This document shows positions 6,593 through 13,451 of a stretch of 13,501 bases of DNA, one piece after another; the first letter of the stretch is position 1, and every line of letters starts with the position of its first letter. This DNA is from DATDPY01 sp964395765 (GTDB lineage: Bacteria; Bacteroidota; Bacteroidia; Cytophagales; Cyclobacteriaceae), in NCBI GenBank assembly GCA_964395765.1, contig CAYNCU010000117.1, positions 1 through 13,501 of the forward strand, in the 5' to 3' direction. Under the pieces are notes generated by a model, which saw only the letters and a program-made list of their open reading frames with translations, was not told the origin of the DNA and ran no database searches. Made by a program: the position numbers and the translations under genes.

Positions 6593-7474
6593 ATGAATGA
6601 CAGAAAAATAACCGGGATAGGAGAAATTCTCTGGGATATGTTACCCGGGGGAAGGCAACTGGGTGGAGCCCCTGCCAATTTTGCCTGCCATGCCAGGCAA
6701 TTGGGATATAATGCCGGGATCATAAGTGCAGTCGGCCGTGATATGGAAGGGAAGGATATCCTTGAATCCATCCTCAACTCGGGAATAAAAAGTTTTATCG
6801 CCATTAATGACCGCCCTACCGGCACGGTGAGTGTATCCCTGGATGAAAGCGGTGTTCCCGTTTACACAATACATGAAAACGTAGCCTGGGACCGTATTCC
6901 AGAAATGCCGGATGCCCGTGAATGGGTCGAACAATGTGAGGCCTTTTGTTTCGGTACGTTGGCCCAGCGTTCGGAAATTTCAAGAAATACCATTCATAAC
7001 TTATTGTCCATCGTACCGGATAACTGTTTAAAGGTTTTCGACATAAATCTCCGCCAGCATTTTTATTCGAAAGAGGTTATCGAATCATCCCTTACCATGG
7101 CCAATGTCCTGAAAATAAATGATGATGAAATCGGGATCATCGGTGAAATGTTCGGCCTTGGGGATAAGGAAGAAATAATTGCCGAAAAAGCATTACGCAA
7201 ATTCAGGCTGGAATTCCTTGCCTTAACCAAGGGAAGCAAGGGAAGCTGGATGTTTTCGACTTTTGATTCTTCCTACCTGCCTACCCCGAAAGTAAAAATT
7301 GCCGATACTGTCGGCGCCGGTGATTCTTTTACGGCGGCCATGATCGCCGGTATCCTTTCCGGGAAAAAATTGGCCGAAGTCCATCAACTGGCTATCGATG
7401 TTTCTGCGTTTGTGTGTACGCAGGCCGGTGCCACGCCGGAACTTCCTGCGGAAATAAAAAATAAATTCAAATAA
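6593..7474 (+). CDS. PfkB-family carbohydrate kinase (fructokinase-like)
   Basis: A 293-residue cytoplasmic sugar kinase of the ribokinase/PfkB superfamily, which phosphorylates a sugar with ATP. Seen: GEILWDMLPGGRQLGGAPANFACHARQLG at the N-terminus (sugar-binding GG motif), NDRPTGTVSVSLD, FDINLRQHFYS, the KINDDE motif, and near the end DTVGAGDSFTA (238-248) with Asp244 as the catalytic base and an anion hole. Length and N-terminal motif fit bacterial fructokinases, but ribose, 2-keto-sugar or nucleoside kinases share them. The start codon is 38 bases after comB, and a second ATG at 6597 is out of frame. The gap holds a doubled CAAATTC. Cotranscription with comB is likely. The HAD phosphatase follows after 93 bases. 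Confidence 0.88.
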   Translation: MNDRKITGIGEILWDMLPGGRQLGGAPANFACHARQLGYNAGIISAVGRDMEGKDILESILNSGIKSFIAINDRPTGTVSVSLDESGVPVYTIHENVAWDRIPEMPDAREWVEQCEAFCFGTLAQRSEISRNTIHNLLSIVPDNCLKVFDINLRQHFYSKEVIESSLTMANVLKINDDEIGIIGEMFGLGDKEEIIAEKALRKFRLEFLALTKGSKGSWMFSTFDSSYLPTPKVKIADTVGAGDSFTAAMIAGILSGKKLAEVHQLAIDVSAFVCTQAGATPELPAEIKNKFK

Positions 7475-7567
7475 GATCCGGGAACTTTGCAAACCGCATA
7501 CCGTAAAATTTGTTCCGGGTATAGTTAATATTGCAGGCTCAACAGGTTTCTTGAAATCAAAAGATAT

Positions 7568-8182
7568 ATGCAAAATAATAAAACGGTAATCTTTGATTAC
7601 GGGGGCGTGATCAGCAAACCCCAGAATGCGGAAAGTATTTTGAAGATCATAAAAAAGCTGGGATTGCGGGACAATGACCATTTTAAAACAATATATTCCA
7701 TTTATCGTAAGGATATTGATTCCGGCTTGTTATCCCTGAAGGAATATTGGGCGAAAACTTTATCGGAGCTGAATCTTGAATTTTCGGGCAGTGATTTCGA
7801 TTGGCTCATCAGGGAAGATATTGTAAGCTGGGCGGATGTCAATGAAGAGACCGTTGATCTTATAAAGGAGCTGAAACAAAAAGGAATTAAACTGGCGATT
7901 TTATCCAATATGGTGACAGAAACACTGGATTACCTCAGAAAGAATACATCCTTTATCCCTTTATTCGATTTTGAATTTTTTTCCTGTGACATTAATATGA
8001 TTAAACCCAATCCCGGACTTTACAAATATGTGCTTGACCGGATGAAGGTAAAGGCAGAGGATTGCATATTCATCGATGATATCACCGTCAATTGCCAGGC
8101 GGCGGAAAACCTCGGTATTAAAACAGTACAGTTTGTAGACGTCCGTCAATTAAAAACCGTTTTGGAAACGCTATTAGAATGA
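7568..8182 (+). CDS. HAD-family hydrolase (YihX/DxGGV type phosphatase)
   Basis: A 204-residue cytoplasmic phosphatase of the haloacid dehalogenase superfamily, subfamily IA. Motif I is VIFDYGGVIS with Asp10 as nucleophile. The usual second Asp is replaced by Gly, as in the YihX-type FDxGxV branch, whose E. coli member acts on alpha-glucose 1-phosphate. Motif II is ILSN, motif III is MIKPNPGLY with the Lys, and motif IV is CIFIDDITVNCQAA. The helical cap lies between residues 15 and about 80. Placed 93 bases after a sugar kinase on the same strand, it may act on a sugar phosphate, but the substrate is not readable from sequence. It ends a rightward run, and the next genes face it. Confidence 0.85.
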   Translation: MQNNKTVIFDYGGVISKPQNAESILKIIKKLGLRDNDHFKTIYSIYRKDIDSGLLSLKEYWAKTLSELNLEFSGSDFDWLIREDIVSWADVNEETVDLIKELKQKGIKLAILSNMVTETLDYLRKNTSFIPLFDFEFFSCDINMIKPNPGLYKYVLDRMKVKAEDCIFIDDITVNCQAAENLGIKTVQFVDVRQLKTVLETLLE

Positions 8183-8241
8183 TTGATTTTTAAAATCGAA
8201 TAAGTTAACGCAGTAATGGTCTTTTAGCGGCATGAACCGAG

Positions 8242-8273
8242 TTAACTTAATAACCAATTAACTTAATTAACCC
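8242..8273. repeat. degenerate octamer repeat between convergent genes
   Basis: TTAACTTA-ATAACCAA-TTAACTTA-ATTAACCC: four octamers, with TTAACTTAAT repeated exactly at 8242-8251 and 8258-8267. The complement contains TTGGTTA units like those at 4571-4619. It fills the end of the 92-base spacer between the HAD gene and the MazG-like gene. No good intrinsic terminator is seen there, only GATTTT-T-AAAATC at 8185-8197. Confidence 0.55.
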
Positions 8274-8274
8274 A

Positions 8275-8601
8275 TCAACGCAGTTTCCTATTTCTCTTAT
8301 GTCGTACTGCATCCCTGATGGTTTTCTTTTCCAGGTTTTTCTTCAACGCCTCCGTCAGATCCACACCGGTCTGGTTGGCAAGACAGATCACGACGAACAT
8401 AACATCGGCCAGTTCATCGGCAAGGTTTTTGGCTTTATCGGATTCCTTAAAGGATTGTTCTCCGTATTTTCGCCCGATGATCCTTGCCACCTCCCCCACT
8501 TCTTCGGTAAGCATGGCCATATTGGTCAGCTCGTTGAAGTACCTTACCCCGGTCGTCCGGATCCAGCGATCGACAGTTTTTTGTGCTTCCCTGATAGTCA
8601 T
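8275..8601 (-). CDS. MazG-like nucleotide pyrophosphohydrolase
   Basis: A 108-residue all-alpha pyrophosphohydrolase that should hydrolyse a nucleoside triphosphate to monophosphate and pyrophosphate, with magnesium. The metal-binding pattern is visible: TEEVGEVARI (Glu33, Glu34, Glu37) and, 26 residues on, DELADVMFV (Glu63, Asp66). The size fits the single-domain MazG-like group rather than the two-domain E. coli MazG. It starts one base after the dtd stop, so the two are translated from one message. A house-cleaning role toward damaged or non-canonical nucleotides fits the partner, but the preferred nucleotide is unknown. Confidence 0.88.
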   Translation of the reverse strand: MTIREAQKTVDRWIRTTGVRYFNELTNMAMLTEEVGEVARIIGRKYGEQSFKESDKAKNLADELADVMFVVICLANQTGVDLTEALKKNLEKKTIRDAVRHKRNRKLR

Positions 8602-8602
8602 A

Positions 8603-9055
8603 TCAAACTTTATTTTTAGTATCGATTAAAATGGTAACGGGTCCGTCATTGATCAGCGCCACCTGCATCATGGCCCCGAATTCCCCCGATTTAACTTCCT
8701 TACCCAATTCTCTTTCTATAAAAGTAAGAAACTTATTGTACAGGGGTATGGCGACTTCCGGTTTGGCCGCTTTAATATAGGAAGGCCTGTTCCCTTTTTT
8801 AGTGGAAGCATGCAGGGTGAACTGACTGATCACCAGAATTTCACCGTTATGCTGAAGGATACTTTCATTCATCACCCCATCCGCATCGTCGAAAATCCTG
8901 AGATTAACGATTTTTTTTGCCAGCCATTCTATATCCTCGTCCCCATCGGCATCTTCAATTCCCAGTAATACCATTAATCCTTTTCCAATGGCGGATTTGA
9001 TGGTCCCGTTAATGGTGACGGAAGATTCAGTCACTCTTTGTATCACAGCAATCAT
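8603..9055 (-). CDS. dtd: D-aminoacyl-tRNA deacylase
   Basis: A 150-residue Dtd protein, of normal length. It removes D-amino acids (and glycine mischarged on tRNA-Ala) from tRNA, a proofreading step in translation in the cytoplasm. The two signature motifs of the dimer active site are present: SQFTLHA near residue 86 (usual SQFTL) and NDGPVTILID near residue 136 (usual NXGPVT, cross-subunit Gly-cisPro). The N-terminal MIAVIQRVTESSVTING is also typical. It is the first gene of a two-gene leftward operon with the MazG-like gene. The 59-base gap to the divergent membrane protein gene must hold its promoter, but no convincing TAnnTTTG is seen on this strand. Confidence 0.95.
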   Translation of the reverse strand: MIAVIQRVTESSVTINGTIKSAIGKGLMVLLGIEDADGDEDIEWLAKKIVNLRIFDDADGVMNESILQHNGEILVISQFTLHASTKKGNRPSYIKAAKPEVAIPLYNKFLTFIERELGKEVKSGEFGAMMQVALINDGPVTILIDTKNKV

Positions 9056-9114
9056 TTCTTCAATTTAAAACGGTTATTATTGTTTGTCCTGCGATTTTAA
9101 GATTTTTGTCTTAC

Positions 9115-10329
9115 ATGTTAAGCTTGAAAAATAATAAATTATTGCAATTATTTTCCGTAACAGCCGTCACGGTCATCCTGTATGTCATCTTTTATCACAC
9201 CCAGGAGTCGTTGACTTATTCATTTTCGGCCTTGTTTGACGGGAACCAGTATTTAAAAGCTTACCAGTTCTTCAAAGGCCAAACCGGACAATATAACGTT
9301 TCATTTCCCTATCATTCCAGGATCATGATGCCCTTTCTTGCTTCCTTGCTTCCGTATGATCCCATCAATGCCTTCAATTATCTCAATTTTATATTTATCC
9401 TCGCAGGCGTACTTTCCATGTACATCCTTTGGGACATGCTGAGGTTTCCGTTTTACCTGAATTTGACGGCTATCGTATGGCTTACCCTTCACTGGAGCGG
9501 CATCATCCGGTACAATCTTTTCGACCCGGTTACGGTAGATGTCCCGTTGTACTTATTTCAATCTTTATTCCTGGTAGCCGTTCTGAAAAACAAACCGTGG
9601 CTGATGATCCTGGCGGCAGTAATTTCAGTAATCAACAAGGAATCCATTATTGCCTTTCTCGTTATCCTGGTCCTTTATTATTCCATTCAATGGATCAGGA
9701 AAGAGGAGCCCGCACGTAAATTTTGGTTCTTTGTTTCTGCGTTAACGGCAGCAGTGATCCTGAAAGCCATTATCAATAATTATTTCCCTCCCGTGGAACA
9801 TGGAAGAAGTTCACTGATCACCTTATTGTTTTATGCCCGGGAAACCCTGAGGGATCCATTCCGTATCGTTCACTGGCTCGCCGGCCTTTCCGTTGCCTTC
9901 GGGCCATGGCTTGCATTGTATATACTTTTAAAATTCAGATCGGGAAAGTTTACGAAATCCGAACTCTTGCCGGGAATACTTTCCCTGACCGCCCTTGCCA
10001 TCAGTTTCCTGGGAGGCGGTGATTTTACAAGGTTAATATTTCTCGGTTTTCCTTTTATCATGACCTGGTTTTTTTACAGCATGAAAGAGGTAAAGCCGGC
10101 GATCCTGTTTTTTACTTTCCTTACCGGCTTGCCGCTCACGATGTTCTGGAGATCCATCCCCAACCCTGCCGTACGTGGATGGCTGGCATTTTATAACTGG
10201 CATCCCGAATTTGCGCCCCCGGGAATCACGTGGCTGTGGGTGGGGTATTTCTTTGCTGCCGGAATGGTTTTATTTTTTATTGTGAGGAAGCTTTACCGGC
10301 CCTCCAATACAATCCGCCATATTTCCTGA
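9115..10329 (+). CDS. polytopic membrane protein, possibly GT-C type glycosyltransferase
   Basis: A protein of 404 residues with about ten hydrophobic segments. I do not recognise a named family with certainty. After the first helix comes an extracytoplasmic loop with an acidic residue in LFDGNQYLKAYQFFKG and then YHSRIMMPFLASLLP. Further on there are VINKES and a late GGGDFTRLIFLGFPFIM. This layout (acidic first loop, RxxxPFLA, then a GD-R-xFLGFP helix) is seen in bacterial GT-C-like proteins that use lipid-linked sugars in polysaccharide or glycolipid synthesis, but no function can be assigned. ATG at 9115 was preferred to an in-frame TTG at 9106. It stands alone, divergent from dtd and convergent with the oxidoreductase gene. 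Confidence 0.75.
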   Translation: MLSLKNNKLLQLFSVTAVTVILYVIFYHTQESLTYSFSALFDGNQYLKAYQFFKGQTGQYNVSFPYHSRIMMPFLASLLPYDPINAFNYLNFIFILAGVLSMYILWDMLRFPFYLNLTAIVWLTLHWSGIIRYNLFDPVTVDVPLYLFQSLFLVAVLKNKPWLMILAAVISVINKESIIAFLVILVLYYSIQWIRKEEPARKFWFFVSALTAAVILKAIINNYFPPVEHGRSSLITLLFYARETLRDPFRIVHWLAGLSVAFGPWLALYILLKFRSGKFTKSELLPGILSLTALAISFLGGGDFTRLIFLGFPFIMTWFFYSMKEVKPAILFFTFLTGLPLTMFWRSIPNPAVRGWLAFYNWHPEFAPPGITWLWVGYFFAAGMVLFFIVRKLYRPSNTIRHIS

Positions 10330-10426
10330 TACAGATCCGGGCCGAAGGTTTTTACATTTTCGAATCGGGTTGAACCAAACGAATCTATCCAAAATGTGAG
10401 AACAATCAGGTAAGGATTGTTTGCAG

Positions 10427-10462
10427 GATTATCAAATCCTCCGGATACACCGGAGATTATCA
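10427..10462. repeat. hairpin flanked by direct repeats between convergent genes
   Basis: CTCCGG-ATACA-CCGGAG (10439-10444 and 10450-10455) is a perfect 6-base stem with a 5-base loop. It is flanked by direct copies of GATTATCA at 10427-10434 and 10455-10462. It lies in the 216-base spacer between the membrane protein gene and the oxidoreductase gene, which point toward each other. It could act as a bidirectional terminator, but there is no T run on either side. Nothing else recognisable lies in this spacer. Confidence 0.4.
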
Positions 10463-10545
10463 TTACTTATCCTTTTCAGGTTATTGTAACTTTTGCCAAG
10501 ATGGAATTGTAGCCCAGAGGTTATATCGAATCAGCCGGAGTTAAC

Positions 10546-11208
10546 TCAGATCTTCCTGATCATTTCCGATTCATAAGTAAAAATGCCTTCCCCCCAGGAT
10601 AAGGCGATCTTAACCATGGCCGAGGCGACGACGGAAGCCTCGATGATCCGGTACTGGCGCAGCGAACCGACCATAATAAACTTAAAAATTTTAAACAGGA
10701 AGATGACAATTTTTTCCATGGCTCTTTGCTCCTTCCTGTTTCCTTCCAAAAGGGACGGCCTGAAAATATTGATGGAGGGATAAGGAATATTTTTTACGGC
10801 CATTTCCATATCGCCTTTTACGCGGTTATAAAAAAATGAAGATCCCGGATCGGCACCCATGGAAGAAACGACCAGGAAACGACTGGTGCCGTTTTTTTGC
10901 ATTTCTTCGGCCAGCTTTACGACATATTCATAATCCACTTTCCGGAAAGCTTCCTTTGAACCGGCTTGTTTCATCGTCGTGCCCAGGCAGCAATAAACAT
11001 CATCCGCCTTAAGGCCTTTTAGTTCGTTGTCAAGCCGGTCGAAATTGATGATCTTTTCCTCAATTTTTTCTTGTTGCTTATTAGTCCCGGACCGGGTAAG
11101 GAGGATGACCCGGATATAACTGTCTTCTTTGAGGAGATCATCTACAAGATGGCTTCCAATCAGCCCGGTAGCCCCCGCCACCAATGCAGTGCGTCTTTCC
11201 GTTTCCAT
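10546..11208 (-). CDS. NAD(P)-binding oxidoreductase, TIP30/HTATIP2-like atypical SDR
   Basis: A 220-residue Rossmann-fold protein. The dinucleotide-binding motif is VAGATGLIGSHLV (Gly12, Gly15, Gly18). Then come VYCCLGTTMKQAGSKEAFRKVD, the LVVSSMGAD strand with the catalytic-type Ser, and YNRVK with Tyr127 and Lys131 in the SDR spacing. FRPSLLEGNR follows. This pattern (CLGTT..KAGS..R.VD, SSxGAd, Y..vKG) matches the TIP30/HTATIP2-like and bacterial NAD(P)H-binding group. The substrate of the bacterial members is not established. The start codon directly abuts the thioredoxin-like gene stop (TGAATG), so this is the last gene of a tightly coupled operon. Confidence 0.85.
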   Translation of the reverse strand: METERRTALVAGATGLIGSHLVDDLLKEDSYIRVILLTRSGTNKQQEKIEEKIINFDRLDNELKGLKADDVYCCLGTTMKQAGSKEAFRKVDYEYVVKLAEEMQKNGTSRFLVVSSMGADPGSSFFYNRVKGDMEMAVKNIPYPSINIFRPSLLEGNRKEQRAMEKIVIFLFKIFKFIMVGSLRQYRIIEASVVASAMVKIALSWGEGIFTYESEMIRKI

Positions 11209-11838
11209 TCAGGTAAGCACTTCCGTTTTACGATTGGCACAGCAATTAATAAACAAATCGTAGATTTCCTTCATCAGGGTCTGACCTTTGTCCCTGGCAT
11301 ACCACAGGTGAAGTTCTTTATGAAATTCGTCCTTATTCATTCCGGAGGTATTCCTGAAATGCATATAAATTTCATGTGCAGGTTCCGGCCTTGGCCCCCA
11401 GGAGGTAAGCACACTCAGATCATCGTCGAGACAGATAAACACCGGGATCGATCTTTTACCGTCGGTTAAGAAAAGGTCCATCAACTCCGGGTTTTCATCA
11501 CGAAGTAATAACCTGAATTCAATATTCGGATTGCATTCTGCCAGGGCTGCAAAATAGGGCGCGATCTGGGCTCCGTCTCCGCACCAGGCTTCAACAAGCA
11601 TCAGCCAGGTCATCGGATGGTCGATGTTCCCGATCAAATCCTTTAATGAATCGTTGATGATGCATGTTTTATAAATCCTTTTAAGCCGTTGCAGGTTCAG
11701 TTTTGTTAACTCGATCTGTTCGGCGGTTTGCCCGGCACCGGTAGTTGCATTCACTTTCACCAGTTCTTCAACAAGCTGAAGGTAATCCCGGAATCGGTAA
11801 CCTTCCCGGATGAGTGCGGGAGTAATTATACTTTCCAT
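11209..11838 (-). CDS. thioredoxin-like protein with a single active-site cysteine
   Basis: A 209-residue cytoplasmic protein with no signal peptide. A helical N-terminal part (about residues 1-70) precedes a thioredoxin fold. The active-site segment is MLVEAWCGDGAQ with Cys86 followed by GDG, so the second cysteine of the usual CxxC is missing. The cis-proline loop SIPVFI (Pro132) is kept. A Cys-Cys pair at 199-200 near the C-terminus might act as the resolving thiol, but this is a guess. Proteins with WCGD at this place are common in Bacteroidota and lack a known function. Six bases separate it from the YkvA-like gene and none from the next gene. Confidence 0.82.
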   Translation of the reverse strand: MESIITPALIREGYRFRDYLQLVEELVKVNATTGAGQTAEQIELTKLNLQRLKRIYKTCIINDSLKDLIGNIDHPMTWLMLVEAWCGDGAQIAPYFAALAECNPNIEFRLLLRDENPELMDLFLTDGKRSIPVFICLDDDLSVLTSWGPRPEPAHEIYMHFRNTSGMNKDEFHKELHLWYARDKGQTLMKEIYDLFINCCANRKTEVLT

Positions 11839-11844
11839 AAAAAA

Positions 11845-12270
11845 TTATTTGTCCGATGAAAAATTATCATGGGTGTCAAATTCACCCTTTAAAAATGCTT
11901 CGTAATCTTTAATGTCTTTATCAATACTTCCGGTTAACCACATCATTACCGCCAGGTCATCCAGCATGCCAATACCCGGGATCATATCGGGGATCAGGTC
12001 AAACGGATTAATAAAATAAAGCAGGGCGGCAGCAATGGCAATGATCGTTCTCAGGGGTATATTCCGGTATTCACCGGAAACATACGACTGCAACATTTTA
12101 ATGAAGAGGACAACTTTTTTAAAAAGCAAATTCAATTGCCCCGAGGACTTATCAATGTCCATAACCTTTTTAAAGGCTTTGTTGATAATATCCCGAAGGT
12201 CATCTGCACTGCCCGCTTTATCTTCAGCGGCCCTCTCATATTTCTCATAATTGCCGAAGGGTCTGTCCAT
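11845..12270 (-). CDS. YkvA/DUF1232 family membrane protein
   Basis: A protein of 141 residues. The N-terminal half is charged and helical. A hydrophobic stretch at about 74-87 leads into the DUF1232 signature NPFDLIPDMIPGIGMLDD (88-105), followed by a second hydrophobic stretch LAVMMWLTG. This is the YkvA-type domain, widespread in bacteria and of unknown function. It may insert as a short hairpin in the inner membrane. It is second in the four-gene leftward operon, 7 bases after the upstream gene. Confidence 0.88.
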   Translation of the reverse strand: MDRPFGNYEKYERAAEDKAGSADDLRDIINKAFKKVMDIDKSSGQLNLLFKKVVLFIKMLQSYVSGEYRNIPLRTIIAIAAALLYFINPFDLIPDMIPGIGMLDDLAVMMWLTGSIDKDIKDYEAFLKGEFDTHDNFSSDK

Positions 12271-12277
12271 ATTTATC

Positions 12278-12799
12278 TCAATAAAATTGAGCCGCTTCTT
12301 TCCTGATCTGGCTCAATGCATGTATAATAGGATCCATTGTAAGCGAGAGTGTTTTTTCAAAAATCACTTTCGTAAGATCTACGCTTTTTGCGCCTGATTC
12401 CAACTGTGCCGCAGCCTGGTTGAAAGTACTTATCGTATCTTCAACAGCTTTTTTTACCAATGTCCATAATTCTTCACTTACATAGATCTGCTGTGATAAA
12501 TTATGGTTGAATTCCTCCCTGATCTCATGCAGCAGGATATGGTGGAATTCCTGTGCCGAAAATTCAGGGTTGTTTATGCGCAATAATATGTTTTTAGGGG
12601 AAATCCTTTCCAGCAACAATGCAAGTCTTTCATAGGCCTGGAGACGCAGGGGAACAACCGTCTCCTGAAGCTTATATCGTACATCGACTTTCTTTCTTTC
12701 AATTTCCTTCTCCAGCATGCTCCTCACGGTAAGAAACATTGCATATAAAACAATGCCTGCAGGAAGTAAAATTTTTGCTAATTCCATCAGGATATCCAT
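12278..12799 (-). CDS. membrane-anchored conserved protein of unknown function (possibly DUF7935)
   Basis: A 173-residue protein with one N-terminal transmembrane helix (about residues 5-27, LAKILLPAGIVLYAMFLTVR) followed by a charged, largely helical cytoplasmic domain without catalytic-looking motifs. The sequence RYKLQETVVPLRLQAYERLALLLERISPKNILLRI (40-75) is the most characteristic part and resembles a Bacteroidota-restricted conserved family, which I believe is DUF7935. I hold that name loosely. It is the first gene of the leftward operon with YkvA, thioredoxin-like and SDR genes. The shared membrane location with YkvA suggests a joint envelope role, by inference only. Confidence 0.75.
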   Translation of the reverse strand: MDILMELAKILLPAGIVLYAMFLTVRSMLEKEIERKKVDVRYKLQETVVPLRLQAYERLALLLERISPKNILLRINNPEFSAQEFHHILLHEIREEFNHNLSQQIYVSEELWTLVKKAVEDTISTFNQAAAQLESGAKSVDLTKVIFEKTLSLTMDPIIHALSQIRKEAAQFY

Positions 12800-12846
12800 G
12801 GCATGCTTTTTTTGTGGAATACGGTTACAATATTAACATAATTAAG

Positions 12847-12854
12847 CAAAATTA
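12847..12854 (-). promoter_or_regulatory. -7 element for the four-gene leftward operon
   Basis: On the minus strand this reads TAATTTTG, an exact match to TAnnTTTG, 47 bases before the ATG at 12799. No TTG is seen 17-23 bases further upstream, so the assignment rests on the -7 element alone. Confidence 0.4.
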
Positions 12855-12867
12855 CTGGTTGTCTATT

Positions 12868-12875
12868 TATTTTTG
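12868..12875 (+). promoter_or_regulatory. -7 element for the IscA-like gene
   Basis: TATTTTTG matches TAnnTTTG exactly and lies 26 bases before the ATG at 12902. The -33 element is not recognisable. It is only 13 bases from the oppositely oriented element at 12847-12854, so the two start sites would overlap and compete for polymerase. Confidence 0.45.
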
Positions 12876-12901
12876 TATGATTTACATCATCGCTCTATTC
12901 T

Positions 12902-13198
12902 ATGATTATCATTCAAAGCCCGGTAAAGATTACAGCCAAAGCCGTCACGGAAATAAAAAATATTCTTGATAAGAAGAATATTCCGGAAAATTACGGCCTC
13001 CGCATCGGGATCAAAGACCCTGACAGCCAAAGCCCTTCGCACATTCTAGGTTTTGACCTGAAGACAGAAAACGATAACGAATACCAGGTAGAAGGAATAC
13101 AGGTCTATATCCGTAAATCCGACATCATTCACCTGGCAGGAATGACAGTCGATTATTATGAAGGCCCGGATAGTCGCGGATTTGTTTTCAGTAAATGA
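12902..13198 (+). CDS. HesB/IscA-fold protein lacking all cysteines
   Basis: A 98-residue protein of the A-type iron-sulfur carrier fold. The family frame is clear: ITAKAVTEIKNILDKKNIPENYGLRIGIK, then LGFDLK, VEGIQVYIRKSDIIHLAGMTVDYYEG and GFVF. Real carriers have one Cys in a GGGCSG loop after the GLRIGIK strand and a C-terminal CGCG. Here the loop has the same length but reads DPDSQSPSH, with Ser42 where the Cys belongs. The chain stops two residues after GFVF, before the part that holds the other two cysteines. No cysteine occurs anywhere. It therefore cannot bind a cluster in the usual way and may be a regulatory or structural paralogue. I looked for a frameshift just after the stop and found no NPN/CGCG coding. 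Confidence 0.82.
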   Translation: MIIIQSPVKITAKAVTEIKNILDKKNIPENYGLRIGIKDPDSQSPSHILGFDLKTENDNEYQVEGIQVYIRKSDIIHLAGMTVDYYEGPDSRGFVFSK

Positions 13199-13249
13199 AC
13201 CATTACCTTGCTTTTATATCCCGGCTTCGCTTTCATGGTGGTCCTGCAC

Positions 13250-13263
13250 GACCTCCGACCTCC
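13250..13263. repeat. short direct repeat GACCTCC x2
   Basis: Two adjacent 7-base copies of GACCTCC. Simple heptamer doublets like this also occur at 6564-6577. No function is assigned. Confidence 0.4.
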
Positions 13264-13435
13264 GGTTTATCAATAGGTTTTCGTCATATCCGAAGGTACG
13301 GCAATAATATAATCAGCCGAATCCTTGTTTTCATCTCCCGCTTTCCGCACTGGGTCAGTCTGAAGATTATAATTTAATTTTTGAATCTTGATTCCTGGTT
13401 TTTGATTTCAGTGCCGTTTCCCTAACGAACCCTTT

Positions 13436-13451
13436 AAAGTTTTAAAACTTT
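13436..13451. repeat. 16-bp perfect palindrome
   Basis: AAAGTTTTAAAACTTT is a perfect palindrome without a spacer, 50 bases from the right edge. It could be the binding site of a dimeric regulator for a gene outside the window, or an AT-rich chance event. Confidence 0.4.

Noticed and set aside
7223..7681. A 152-codon open frame on the minus strand
   Set aside because: It overlaps the sugar kinase and HAD genes antisense, covers their recognisable DTVGAGDSF and FDYGGV motifs, and has no protein-like features of its own.
8185..8197. GATTTT-T-AAAATC as terminator after the HAD gene
   Set aside because: The stem is nearly all A-T with a one-base centre and has no following T run, so it is too weak to call.
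13195..13377. A 60-codon frame after the IscA-like gene
   Set aside because: It overlaps the stop codon of the previous gene, has no recognisable domain, and its composition looks like translated spacer. It does not supply the missing CGCG tail.
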